Source: Rufibacter roseus (GTDB taxonomy: Bacteria; Bacteroidota; Bacteroidia; Cytophagales; Hymenobacteraceae). From it: DNA of 64,000 nucleotides. The first letter of the stretch is position 1; every line of letters starts with the position of its first letter. The DNA lies in NCBI RefSeq assembly GCF_001647285.1, contig NZ_LRML01000008.1, positions 1 to 64,000 of the forward strand. Reading direction: 5' to 3'. A program made the translations under genes and the position numbers. This document shows positions 56,167-64,000 of this stretch, in pieces. Below the pieces are notes generated by a model. That model was not told the DNA's origin. It saw nothing but the letters and a program-made list of their open reading frames with translations, and searched no databases.

Positions 56167-59100
56167 ATGAAATTACCTCACAAGATAGCCTTGGCTACGG
56201 CTTTGCTGGGGGGAGCCCACGCCGCACAGGCACAGTTCCCTCAAACCTACCGTTCAGAAGAGCGTTTTTTCCAGGAGGGTCTGGAGCTGTATGATCGGGA
56301 GAAGTACGGCGCGGCTCAACAGGCCTTTGCGCAGTACATCAGGTTGATCAATGAACCGGCCAAAACCGCCGACGCCCAATACTATTACGCCATCAGCGGT
56401 CTGCACCTTTTCCATCCGGATGCGGAACAGCTGGTGCTGCAGTTTGCCGAACGTTATCCGGCTCACCCAAAAGCGGCCGTCGCTTTCTTTGAACTAGGTA
56501 CCTCTTTCTTTGACAAGAAAAATTACGACAAGGCGATAGAGTACTTGGAGAAAGCTCCGGCTGACCGTTTAGACGAGGCTCAGATAAAAGAGATGGAGTT
56601 TAAACTGGCTTACTCCTATTTCTCAAAAAAGAATTTTAACAAGGCTAAAACCTTGTTTGACCGTAACAAAAGGGGCAACCACCGCTATAGCTACGCCTCT
56701 AATTACTATGCCGGTTACCTGGCTTACCGCGAGGGAGACTACATAGGGGCCAAGCTAGATCTTAAAGTAGCGGAGCAGGACGAAAACTACCGTACCATTG
56801 TGCCTTACATGCTCACAGAGGTGCTGTACAAAGAAGGAAACTTTGCCGAGGTGATCACATACGGGGAGAAATCTTTGAGCATGACGCCAAAGGTGCAGAA
56901 CCCTGATGAAATTGAGCTGCTGGTGGGAGACGCCTATTTTCAGCGGAACGATTTCAAGAAGGCGGCGGAATATTTTCAAAAGTATGCCGAAGGTAAAAAG
57001 CCGCTCGACAAAACGGTGCAGTATAAAATGGGCTTCGCCGATTACAAGAACAACGATTTTAAGAATGCCATACAGAACCTGAAAGCCGTTGCTATTCACT
57101 CTGATTCTCTGGGCCAGAATGCCGCATATCATTTAGGTCTAAGTTACCTGAAGGATGATAACAAGCAGTTTGCCTTAGGGGCCTTTGACCAGGCTCGTAA
57201 GCTTAATATAGACAAGAATGTAAAAGAGGGGGCTACTATAAAGTATGCCCAACTGAACTACGAGTTAGGCAACTTCTCTGAGGTAATCAACTCTCTGGCT
57301 AATTACAACCGCGATTTCCCAGATTCAAAACTTAGCGGGGAGGCAGATGATTTGCTGAGCGAAGCATACCTGAACTCCAGTAACTTTATGGAGGCTATTC
57401 AGCACATTGAGAAACTGCCGCGCCGTAGCCACCGCATCAATGAAACGTATCAGCGGGTAACGTACTACCAAGCTGTAAAGCTGTACAATGATCAGTTCTT
57501 TGCCCAGGCAGTTCAAATGCTTGATAAGTCTTTGAACTTCCCGTATGACAAAGAAATTCAGGCGGCCAGTAACTTCCTGAAAGGTGAGGCCTATTCAATA
57601 GGGCAGCGCTGGCCGCAAGCTATTGCCAGCTACTCGGCCGTTTTCCAGACGCCAAATTCCGGCCGTACAGAATATTACGTGAAGTCTCGGTACGGCATTG
57701 GCTATGCTTATTATAATGAGAAGCAGTATGACAAGGCGCTGGTGCACTTCAAGGCTTACCTGAACGACAATTCCATCCGGAGTAATAACCCAAATTACGC
57801 CGATGCCATGGTGCGTTTAGCAGATACGTACTATGTCAATAAAGATTATGCCGCTGCCCTTAATTGGTACGACCAGGCTTTAACCAACAAAACCCCCGAT
57901 GCAGATTATGTGCATTTCCAGAAGGGGGTGGTGTATAATCTGACCAACCGACGCGAACAGGCCATTCAAAGCCTCAATACATTAATTAAGAACTTCCCAA
58001 AATCTAGATACGCAGATGATGCCGTGTACCAAAAGGGTGTAATTGATTATGAAGATTCTAACTATGCGCCTGCCATTGCTTCTTTTAGCCAGTTGATAGA
58101 TAACTTCCAGAGCAGTACGCTGGTGCCTAATGCATTGCAGAAGCGGGGTAATTCATATGTTAACCTAAAAAGAACAAACGAAGCCATTAACGATTTCAAA
58201 CGGGTAATTGATCAGTACCCAACGTCAGCGGTGGCGAATGAGGCAATCTTCAGTTTACAGGAAGCCTTAGGTTCTTCAAACCAGACAGATCAGCTAGACA
58301 ATTATCTAGCGAAGTTCAGAGCGGCCAACCCAGAAAGCGGGGCTTTAGAAAGTGTAGAATTTGAGGCAGCTAAAACATTGTACTTCAATGAGAAATACAA
58401 TCAGGCTATTCCTAGGTTTGAAAAGTTTCTGAAGAGTTATCCGGCCAGCTCGTCAGTGCCTAATGCGCGTTACTTTTTAGGTGACTCTTATTTCAGAATA
58501 GATGATAAGCAAAATGCGCTAAGAAGCCTGAAGGAAGTGGCGCTGGAAGGGAAATCTGAATATTTGTCCAGAGCGGTGCAACGGGTGGCAGACCTTGAGT
58601 TTGAAGGAGGAAACTATGGTGAGGCTGCTGCTTTCTACTCGCGCCTGCGTGATTTGGCCACTAACAAGAAAGAGCAAGCCAATGCCTTGATGGGGTTAAT
58701 GAAGAGTTTCTACTTCACCAATGACTTCAACAACACCATATTGATAGCCGATGAACTAATTGCCCGCGGCAACGCCACGCTCAATGCTTATAATTCGGCT
58801 ATGCTTTTCAGAGGCAAAGCAAGTTACGCCTTAGGTAGGTTAGACCAAGCTGTGAAAGAATTCACGACAGCAGCCACCTCAGCCACAGATGTAAATGGGG
58901 CAGAGGCGCACTATCTGGTATCTGAGATACTATTTAAACAGCAGAAATACAAAGAGGCGTTAGATCAGGCGTTTAGCTTCAGCAATTCATTTGCCAATTA
59001 TGATTACTGGTTAGGAAAAACCTTCCTGCTAATAGCCGATGTGTACATGGCGCAGAATGAAGATTTCCAGGCAAAAAGCACTTTGGAGTCTATCATCAAT

Positions 59101-59202
59101 CATTCACCAGAAAAAGAGATTGTGGAGGCAGCCAAACAAAAACTGGCTGATTTAGAAAGTAAAGTAAAAGCTCCGGCTCCAGCTTCCACTCCAAAAAAAT
59201 AA
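56167..59202 (+). CDS. Large TPR-repeat exported protein
   Basis: The 1011-residue protein has a signal peptide (ALLGGAHAAQAQ) followed by tetratricopeptide repeats over nearly its full length (blocks such as DAYFQRNDFKKAAEYFQKYAEG and ALVHFKAYLNDN), ending in a short proline/alanine-rich basic tail. It is probably periplasmic or outer-membrane associated. The architecture resembles very long YbgF/CpoB-like TPR proteins, but no single function can be assigned. It starts a cluster with a beta-barrel gene 4 nt downstream and, further on, an HU/SPOR protein and ExbB-ExbD-TonB, suggesting a role in envelope organisation or energy-coupled transport. Confidence 0.85.
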   Translation: MKLPHKIALATALLGGAHAAQAQFPQTYRSEERFFQEGLELYDREKYGAAQQAFAQYIRLINEPAKTADAQYYYAISGLHLFHPDAEQLVLQFAERYPAHPKAAVAFFELGTSFFDKKNYDKAIEYLEKAPADRLDEAQIKEMEFKLAYSYFSKKNFNKAKTLFDRNKRGNHRYSYASNYYAGYLAYREGDYIGAKLDLKVAEQDENYRTIVPYMLTEVLYKEGNFAEVITYGEKSLSMTPKVQNPDEIELLVGDAYFQRNDFKKAAEYFQKYAEGKKPLDKTVQYKMGFADYKNNDFKNAIQNLKAVAIHSDSLGQNAAYHLGLSYLKDDNKQFALGAFDQARKLNIDKNVKEGATIKYAQLNYELGNFSEVINSLANYNRDFPDSKLSGEADDLLSEAYLNSSNFMEAIQHIEKLPRRSHRINETYQRVTYYQAVKLYNDQFFAQAVQMLDKSLNFPYDKEIQAASNFLKGEAYSIGQRWPQAIASYSAVFQTPNSGRTEYYVKSRYGIGYAYYNEKQYDKALVHFKAYLNDNSIRSNNPNYADAMVRLADTYYVNKDYAAALNWYDQALTNKTPDADYVHFQKGVVYNLTNRREQAIQSLNTLIKNFPKSRYADDAVYQKGVIDYEDSNYAPAIASFSQLIDNFQSSTLVPNALQKRGNSYVNLKRTNEAINDFKRVIDQYPTSAVANEAIFSLQEALGSSNQTDQLDNYLAKFRAANPESGALESVEFEAAKTLYFNEKYNQAIPRFEKFLKSYPASSSVPNARYFLGDSYFRIDDKQNALRSLKEVALEGKSEYLSRAVQRVADLEFEGGNYGEAAAFYSRLRDLATNKKEQANALMGLMKSFYFTNDFNNTILIADELIARGNATLNAYNSAMLFRGKASYALGRLDQAVKEFTTAATSATDVNGAEAHYLVSEILFKQQKYKEALDQAFSFSNSFANYDYWLGKTFLLIADVYMAQNEDFQAKSTLESIINHSPEKEIVEAAKQKLADLESKVKAPAPASTPKK

Positions 59203-59206
59203 TACC

Positions 59207-60907
59207 ATGAGAAAGAGCATAAAAGGAGCGGGAATTTCCGCACTGTTTCTGTTAGGTTTACTTCCGGCTACCCACGCCCAAACAGGTTGGGGTGAAGGAA
59301 ACAAACTGGAGAGCACGGAGATTGTGGTAGAGAAGAACCGCATTATAGAATTGCCCGAAGCAAACCGAAACTTTCAGCAGTTCCGCATTGATCCGCCGGA
59401 ATTGGCCGAGCGCAACGTGACCTACAGGTTCAATGAATACCGCCTGCCAGAGCACTTTATCAATATGCCTATGCGGGTGCTTACTATCCGTCAGGAAGAA
59501 CTGGCGAAGTTGTACGGCAATTACCTGAAAGCTGGCTTTGGTAATTATGGAACTGTCTATGCGCGTGGGTACTTCCACAACAAGCGCAGCGACAAATCTT
59601 CCTTTGGGGCGCAGGTGGGGCACCTTTCCTCAGCCAACGGTCCGGTTGATGAGTCAGGGGCAGCTACCAGTTACGTGCAGGCGCAGGGAGATATGTACCA
59701 GGGTCCATATACCTTTGGGGGAAGGGTTCGCTATGAACGTGACATGAGGCATTTCTACGGGTACGACCGTAGCATAGCATTGCCTGAGGGAGATGAGCGC
59801 CAACAGGTGTACAACCGTTTTCTGGCCGAGGGGCATATGAACAACATTTCAGACCGAGGGCCGCTGAAATACACGGGAAAGATTGGCCTTACTTACACCG
59901 GTGAAAGCTTTGATGCCAAAGAAACCAATGTGTATGGCAACTTTGAAACCAGCTATGAACTTGGTAAGAACTCCCGATTTCTGGTAGATGTAGACGTAGC
60001 TTATACTAACTTGAACGTAATGGCTCCCTCAGATGCGGGTGTGCCTACGGAAGAGTCTTATGGAAGAGGTTTCTTTAAAGCTAAACCGGCCTATGCAGGA
60101 CAAATGGACAAACTGAGCTATGTGTTAGGCGGTACCGTTGCCTACACTGGTGACACCATTAATGCTTCCCGCAAATTTAGCATTTATCCTGCGCTGGAGG
60201 CATCATACCAGGTTATAGAGAACGGCTTGGTTGTGTTTGCGGGCGCAGGCGGCGATTTAGAGCGCACAACCTTGTTCGACCTGAGCCGGGAAAATCCATT
60301 TCTGCGCATTAGCAAGCCCATTGCCGATGTGAACAAAGGCATTGAGGTATATGCCGGGGTAAACGGTAGCATCAGCAAATTTGTGCAGTTCACTGGCCGA
60401 GTAGCGCATCAACGAATAAGAAATCTGTATTTCTTCAACAATGCCGTTAGCGATTCTTCTAAGTTTGAGGTAGTGTATGATGATGGGGTAACAAAAGTTC
60501 TTCAGTTGTACGGTGAATTAACTTTTAACCAATCTGAAGAATTACGCATTGGATTAAAAGGGGAGGTGAACAATTATACAACCGCCTCGCTGCCTGAGCC
60601 TTTCCACCGGCCATCGGTAAAAGTAACGGCTTTTGGTACATATAATCTTTATGATAAGATTCTCTTCAACACTGAACTTTACTATATTAGCAGTTCGTTT
60701 GGGCAGATTACCCGACCAGATGGCACTGCAATGCTTCGTGAAACCGATAATATCATAGACTTGAACCTAAAAGCAGATTACCGGTTTTCACAGCGTTTTT
60801 CTGCCTTCCTGATGGGAAACAACCTGTTGAACAGCCAATACCAGAGGTTAGTAAATTATCAGAGCCAAGGTATTTCAGTACTGGTAGGGGCAACCTATTC
60901 TTTCTAA
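59207..60907 (+). CDS. Outer-membrane beta-barrel protein (TonB-receptor-like barrel, no plug)
   Basis: The 566-residue protein has a signal peptide ending PATHAQT, a short N-terminal segment (IIELPEANRNFQQFRIDPPEL) and then alternating amphipathic strands ending in VGATYSF with the C-terminal Phe expected for barrel assembly. C-terminal strands resemble TonB-dependent receptors (DLNLKADYRFSQRFSAFLMGNNLLN), but no plug domain is present. It may act as a structural or export barrel paired with the preceding TPR protein, from which it is separated by only 4 nt. No specific function is recognised. Confidence 0.8.
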   Translation: MRKSIKGAGISALFLLGLLPATHAQTGWGEGNKLESTEIVVEKNRIIELPEANRNFQQFRIDPPELAERNVTYRFNEYRLPEHFINMPMRVLTIRQEELAKLYGNYLKAGFGNYGTVYARGYFHNKRSDKSSFGAQVGHLSSANGPVDESGAATSYVQAQGDMYQGPYTFGGRVRYERDMRHFYGYDRSIALPEGDERQQVYNRFLAEGHMNNISDRGPLKYTGKIGLTYTGESFDAKETNVYGNFETSYELGKNSRFLVDVDVAYTNLNVMAPSDAGVPTEESYGRGFFKAKPAYAGQMDKLSYVLGGTVAYTGDTINASRKFSIYPALEASYQVIENGLVVFAGAGGDLERTTLFDLSRENPFLRISKPIADVNKGIEVYAGVNGSISKFVQFTGRVAHQRIRNLYFFNNAVSDSSKFEVVYDDGVTKVLQLYGELTFNQSEELRIGLKGEVNNYTTASLPEPFHRPSVKVTAFGTYNLYDKILFNTELYYISSSFGQITRPDGTAMLRETDNIIDLNLKADYRFSQRFSAFLMGNNLLNSQYQRLVNYQSQGISVLVGATYSF

Positions 60908-61002
60908 ACGGAGAGCAATAAAATTTAAACAAACGACTAATGAACAAGGGCGAGGAAGATACTTTATCAACCTCCCTCTCATCATTCAGTCATTTTAGAA
61001 AT

Positions 61003-62223
61003 ATGATTCAAAGGCACATTAAAAACCTGTTGTACGCGTATGATTGTGTCATCATTCCAGATTTTGGAGGATTGATTACGCATTATGCCCCGGCAAAAAT
61101 CCATCCTGTAAAACACACTTTTTCACCGCCCTCTAAGCATATAGCGTTTAATGAGCAACTGAAAGTGAACGACGGGTTGCTGATTTCTACCTTAGCCAAA
61201 CAGCAGCAGTTGCCTCTGAACCTAGCGCAGCAGGCTGTAGCTGAGTTTGTACAGGACCTGAAGGCACAGCTGTTGCAACAGCACAGATTTGAACTGCAAG
61301 ACATAGGAGTTTTCCGTTACAATGCTGACCGCCAACTGGTTTTTGAAAGCATAGAGAGCGACAATTTTCTGGAGCAGAGTTTCGGTTTGCCTGATTTGGT
61401 ATCTAAACCAATTGCCGGCAAGGAATCTTTGATTCTGCGTGGTAAGTACAAAGACCAAACCCCTGGTACTGACAATAACAGAAAGCAGCCAGTGGGCCGT
61501 TTCAGAAAATTATACCGCATTGGAGCAAGTCTGGTGATAGGTACCTTAACTGTGTCTGCTGTGTATCTGTTCTCTTTGCAGCAAGATGTGGCCTTAAGCT
61601 CTCTGAACCCGTTTGCGTTGTTAACGCCCACGGAAACAGCTGTGCCAGCAATTGATGCAGAGGCTACCTTAAGAGAGTCTGAAGAGATCAACTCTTATGT
61701 AAATGGTACAGCAGAAGATTCTTTTAATCAGGAAGCAGAGTTTGTAGACGCACCGGCGGAAGAAGACAATTGGGGTGACACTGATGTAACTAATTCAGAG
61801 GTTTCTACTGTTGCAGAAACTGCCCTAGAGAAAAAGCCATCTGAAGAAACAACTGTGGCTGCAGAAGCTAAGGTGACTGCTCCTGAACCTGCCAAACCGG
61901 TGAAGGCAGAGGCTGCTGTTAAAAAAGAAACTGTTGCCACTGCTACCAAAGCAGCAGCTAAATCAGTTGAAGGAGCTACAATTAAACAAAAAACTGGTCG
62001 TTTCTACGTTATTATGGGGGTATTCTCCCAAGAAGGATACGCTGAAAGAAACCAGAAGCAGTTGCAAAGAAAAGGCTATGACGCCAAAATTCTGCAGCCT
62101 TCTCATGACACTAAACGTGACCGGGTATCGGTAGCGGATTTTGCCACCGCTCAGGAGGCGCAGAACGCCTTGCCGGAACTCCGGAATAAGATTAACAATG
62201 AACTTTGGGTATTTAACTATTAA
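61003..62223 (+). CDS. HU-CCDC81 and SPOR domain protein
   Basis: The 406-residue protein has an N-terminal HU-CCDC81 region (MIQRHIKNLLYAYDCVIIPD, then LQQHRFELQDIGVF), one membrane helix (about 170-192; ASLVIGTLTVSAVYLF), a long acidic/alanine-rich periplasmic linker and a C-terminal SPOR domain (last 75 residues; GRFYVIMGVFSQEG). SPOR domains bind denuded septal peptidoglycan, so a cell-division role is likely. An ATG at 60940 would add 21 residues without domain support; ATG 61003 matches the family start. ExbB begins 1 nt after its stop. Confidence 0.9.
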   Translation: MIQRHIKNLLYAYDCVIIPDFGGLITHYAPAKIHPVKHTFSPPSKHIAFNEQLKVNDGLLISTLAKQQQLPLNLAQQAVAEFVQDLKAQLLQQHRFELQDIGVFRYNADRQLVFESIESDNFLEQSFGLPDLVSKPIAGKESLILRGKYKDQTPGTDNNRKQPVGRFRKLYRIGASLVIGTLTVSAVYLFSLQQDVALSSLNPFALLTPTETAVPAIDAEATLRESEEINSYVNGTAEDSFNQEAEFVDAPAEEDNWGDTDVTNSEVSTVAETALEKKPSEETTVAAEAKVTAPEPAKPVKAEAAVKKETVATATKAAAKSVEGATIKQKTGRFYVIMGVFSQEGYAERNQKQLQRKGYDAKILQPSHDTKRDRVSVADFATAQEAQNALPELRNKINNELWVFNY

Positions 62224-62224
62224 C

Positions 62225-62929
62225 ATGAAGTCACTACTGCTCCAGTTTACGAACACTGCCGCCGCAGATACTACTGCCACCGCGGCAGGCGCTGAAACTG
62301 CTCAAGAATCTATTTCGCTGCTGGATCTGGCCATGAATGGCGGGTGGGCTATGATTCCACTGGTTCTTTTATCATTAGTGGCCATTTACATTTTCGTAGA
62401 GCGCTATCTTACTATTAAGAAAGCCTCTCAGAACCCAGCAGGTTTTGTGCAGCGCCTGAAGAGCCTGGTTTTAGCCGGTGATGTGCAAGGCGCCAAAATG
62501 CTGTGCGCCCAAACCAATTCACCCATTTCCAGAATGCTGGAGAAAGGGATCTCAAAAATAGGTCAGCCCCTGAACAACATTGAAGCCTCTATTGAAAACG
62601 TAGGTAAAATTGAAATTGCCAACCTTGAGAAAAACCTTTCTGGTTTGGCAACGGTGGCCGGTGCCGCTCCAATGCTGGGCTTTCTGGGTACAGTAACGGG
62701 TATGATTGGTGCCTTCATTGCCATTGCCCAGGCCGAGGGTTCTGTTAGTCCGCAGTTATTATCTGGCGGTATTTATGAAGCCATGGTCACAACCGCTACC
62801 GGTCTTATTATCGGGTTACCAGCTTACGTGGGGTATAACTTCTTGGTGTCTAAAATTGACAGCATTGTGCATGACATGGAGTACAGCTCCATAGAATTTA
62901 TTGATTTACTTCAGGAACCGCAAGCCTAA
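62225..62929 (+). CDS. exbB: MotA/TolQ/ExbB proton channel family protein
   Basis: The 234-residue inner-membrane protein has three hydrophobic helices, the first in MIPLVLLSLVAIYIFVERY and the others in the conserved GAAPMLGFLGTVTGMIGAF and TATGLIIGLPAYVGYN. It forms the proton-driven motor with ExbD and TonB (or TolR and TolA). ExbB versus TolQ cannot be decided, though the tonB-like gene after exbD and the many TonB-dependent transporters in the region favour ExbB. ATG 62225 is 1 nt after the SPOR gene stop; its own stop overlaps the exbD start. Confidence 0.92.
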   Translation: MKSLLLQFTNTAAADTTATAAGAETAQESISLLDLAMNGGWAMIPLVLLSLVAIYIFVERYLTIKKASQNPAGFVQRLKSLVLAGDVQGAKMLCAQTNSPISRMLEKGISKIGQPLNNIEASIENVGKIEIANLEKNLSGLATVAGAAPMLGFLGTVTGMIGAFIAIAQAEGSVSPQLLSGGIYEAMVTTATGLIIGLPAYVGYNFLVSKIDSIVHDMEYSSIEFIDLLQEPQA

Positions 62930-63327
62930 TGAATTTACGTTCTAAAAACAGAGTCAACCCAGATTTCAACATGTCCTCTATGACGGACATTATCTTTCTG
63001 TTGTTGATTTTCTTCATGCTTACTTCCAGCTTTGTGGTACCTACCGGTATGCCCGTTAATTTACCGTCCAGCAAGTCGGGTGGTAAGGTTATGCAAAAGG
63101 TAACGGTTTCCATTAATGAGGACTTACAGGTGCAGGTAAATGAAAAGCAATCATCGCTTGAAACCTTAGAGGCTGACCTGGCGCAGGCGCTGGCTGGAAC
63201 TGAAGAGGGGCAAGGGGTTGTTCTATTGAACGTAGACAAAGCCGTGCCCGTAGAACACTTTGTAAGAGCGGCCGGAATTGCCAATGAATTGAAAGCAAAA
63301 GTGTCAATTGGCACTGTTGTTGACTAA
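62929..63327 (+). CDS. exbD: ExbD/TolR biopolymer transport protein
   Basis: The 132-residue protein has a single N-terminal membrane helix with the essential aspartate (MTDIIFLLLIFFMLTSSFVV) and a periplasmic domain with the LPSSKSG and VSINEDLQVQVNEK strands. It partners ExbB in using proton motive force. The start ATG overlaps the exbB stop (TAATG), showing translational coupling. Confidence 0.94.
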   Translation: MNLRSKNRVNPDFNMSSMTDIIFLLLIFFMLTSSFVVPTGMPVNLPSSKSGGKVMQKVTVSINEDLQVQVNEKQSSLETLEADLAQALAGTEEGQGVVLLNVDKAVPVEHFVRAAGIANELKAKVSIGTVVD

Positions 63328-63336
63328 GAATTAACC

Positions 63337-64000
63337 ATGATAGCAGTTACCCCACAAGAACAAAAGAACAAGCGTATTGCTGCCGGTGTGAGCCTGGCAA
63401 TACACATCCTGTTGCTTTTATTTCTGTTTTGGATGCTGGTGTGGCAAGAAGAAAACCCGCCACAGCAAATAGGGGGAATTGAAATGTCTTTTGGTACCAC
63501 TGATGCCGGAGGGGGTGAAGTGCATAGCAAAGCTACTCCCAATGAATCTAAGAACACAGAAGATAGCCGACCACCTGCCGAAGCCGAAAAAGTAACGCCA
63601 CAGCCAGAGGTAGTGCCGGTGACGCAGCCCACTCCGCAACCACAGGTTGAAAAAGTGGTGACTACTTCACAGGAGTCGCCGGTAGTGGTAAAAGAAGAGC
63701 CAAAGCCTCAGCCCAAACCAGAGCCGAAAGAAGAGGTAAAGAAAGTAGATAGCCGTGCCATGATGCCAGTGAAGTCAAAAGACGGTGGCGGTAACGGTAC
63801 CGACGGAAAGAGCAACAACCCAACCGGAAATAACAACGGCGAGGAAGGCAAAACGGGTGACAAAGGTAATCCGGCCGGACTTTACCCTGGAACTAAAACA
63901 GGAGCCGGAGGCAGTGGCGGTGGACCGTTAAATATGCCAGGCTGGCGTTTTGACTTAGAACCCCGCACCGACCCATATAACAATGAAACCGGCAAAGTGG
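63337..64000 (+). CDS. TonB-like energy transducer, partial at window edge
   Basis: The reading frame starts at ATG 63337, 9 nt after the exbD stop, and runs off the window (221 codons visible). It has one N-terminal membrane helix (GVSLAIHILLLLFLFWMLVW), then a long proline/lysine/glutamate-rich linker (PQPEVV, PKPQPKPEPKEEVKK) and a glycine/asparagine-rich stretch. This is the usual TonB/TolA layout; the C-terminal receptor-binding domain lies beyond the end. It completes an exbB-exbD-tonB set. Confidence 0.88.
   Translation, partial: MIAVTPQEQKNKRIAAGVSLAIHILLLLFLFWMLVWQEENPPQQIGGIEMSFGTTDAGGGEVHSKATPNESKNTEDSRPPAEAEKVTPQPEVVPVTQPTPQPQVEKVVTTSQESPVVVKEEPKPQPKPEPKEEVKKVDSRAMMPVKSKDGGGNGTDGKSNNPTGNNNGEEGKTGDKGNPAGLYPGTKTGAGGSGGGPLNMPGWRFDLEPRTDPYNNETGKV

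Noticed and set aside
1-64000. tRNA, rRNA, tmRNA or integrase genes
   Set aside because: Looked for on both strands by eye in the gaps; nothing resembling these was found, although a covariance-model search would be more sensitive.

Overview
The window reads as a chromosomal segment of a Bacteroidota bacterium, most likely of the order Cytophagales and near Rufibacter, Nibribacter, Pontibacter or Hymenobacter. The placement is inferred from gene content: two SusC/SusD pairs, type IX secretion (T9SS) cargo with both known kinds of C-terminal sorting domain, a PorP/SprF protein, an HU-CCDC81/SPOR protein, and promoter -7 elements of the form TAnnTTTG. No rRNA, tRNA, phage, CRISPR array or classical transposase was found. 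The window ends inside a tonB-like gene.

Layout. (1) 0.4-4.1 kb, minus strand: a tight lysC-thrB-thrC operon for threonine synthesis with no homoserine dehydrogenase. (2) 4.6-8.6 kb: queE, a PorE-like OmpA protein, and a convergent citrate synthase. (3) 9.1-26.7 kb: a polysaccharide utilisation locus with a LacI-type regulator, mannonate oxidoreductase and dehydratase (uxuB-type SDR, uxuA), two susCD pairs, a GH2 beta-glucuronidase candidate, a GH50-like hydrolase and a GH10 xylanase. Three identical 14-bp LacI-type operators lie before the regulator, before uxuB and between uxuA and the first susC, so sugar-acid catabolism and glycan import look co-regulated. Glucuronoxylan is the likely substrate. 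(4) 26.8-35.6 kb: an 1808-residue T9SS type B surface protein with eight fibronectin III repeats, its PorP/SprF partner, and a GH3 beta-glucosidase or xylosidase. (5) 35.9-47.3 kb: a GapN-type dehydrogenase, then a trehalose-from-glycogen set (glgX/treX, treZ and a TreY-MalQ fusion). (6) 47.5-55.9 kb: an AT-rich kelch protein and assorted housekeeping genes including qorB, mgtC, thpR, tyrS and holA. (7) 56.2-64 kb: an envelope cluster made of a TPR protein, a beta-barrel, an HU/SPOR protein, and ExbB, ExbD and TonB.

Two features stand out beyond ordinary genes. First, at least 14 copies of a roughly 40-bp palindrome are scattered between genes, nearly all just after stop codons. Their stem bases change in matched pairs, which points to selection for a hairpin, probably in RNA. 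Second, the trehalose genes are split by a compact element of about 500 bp: a small DUF559 (PD-(D/E)XK-like) nuclease gene exactly bracketed by about 65-bp inverted repeats. A solo copy of the same repeat sits about 4 kb upstream in a gap crowded with other palindromes. This looks like a minimal mobile or repeat-spreading unit built on a nuclease rather than a transposase, and it is the best candidate here for an undescribed system.
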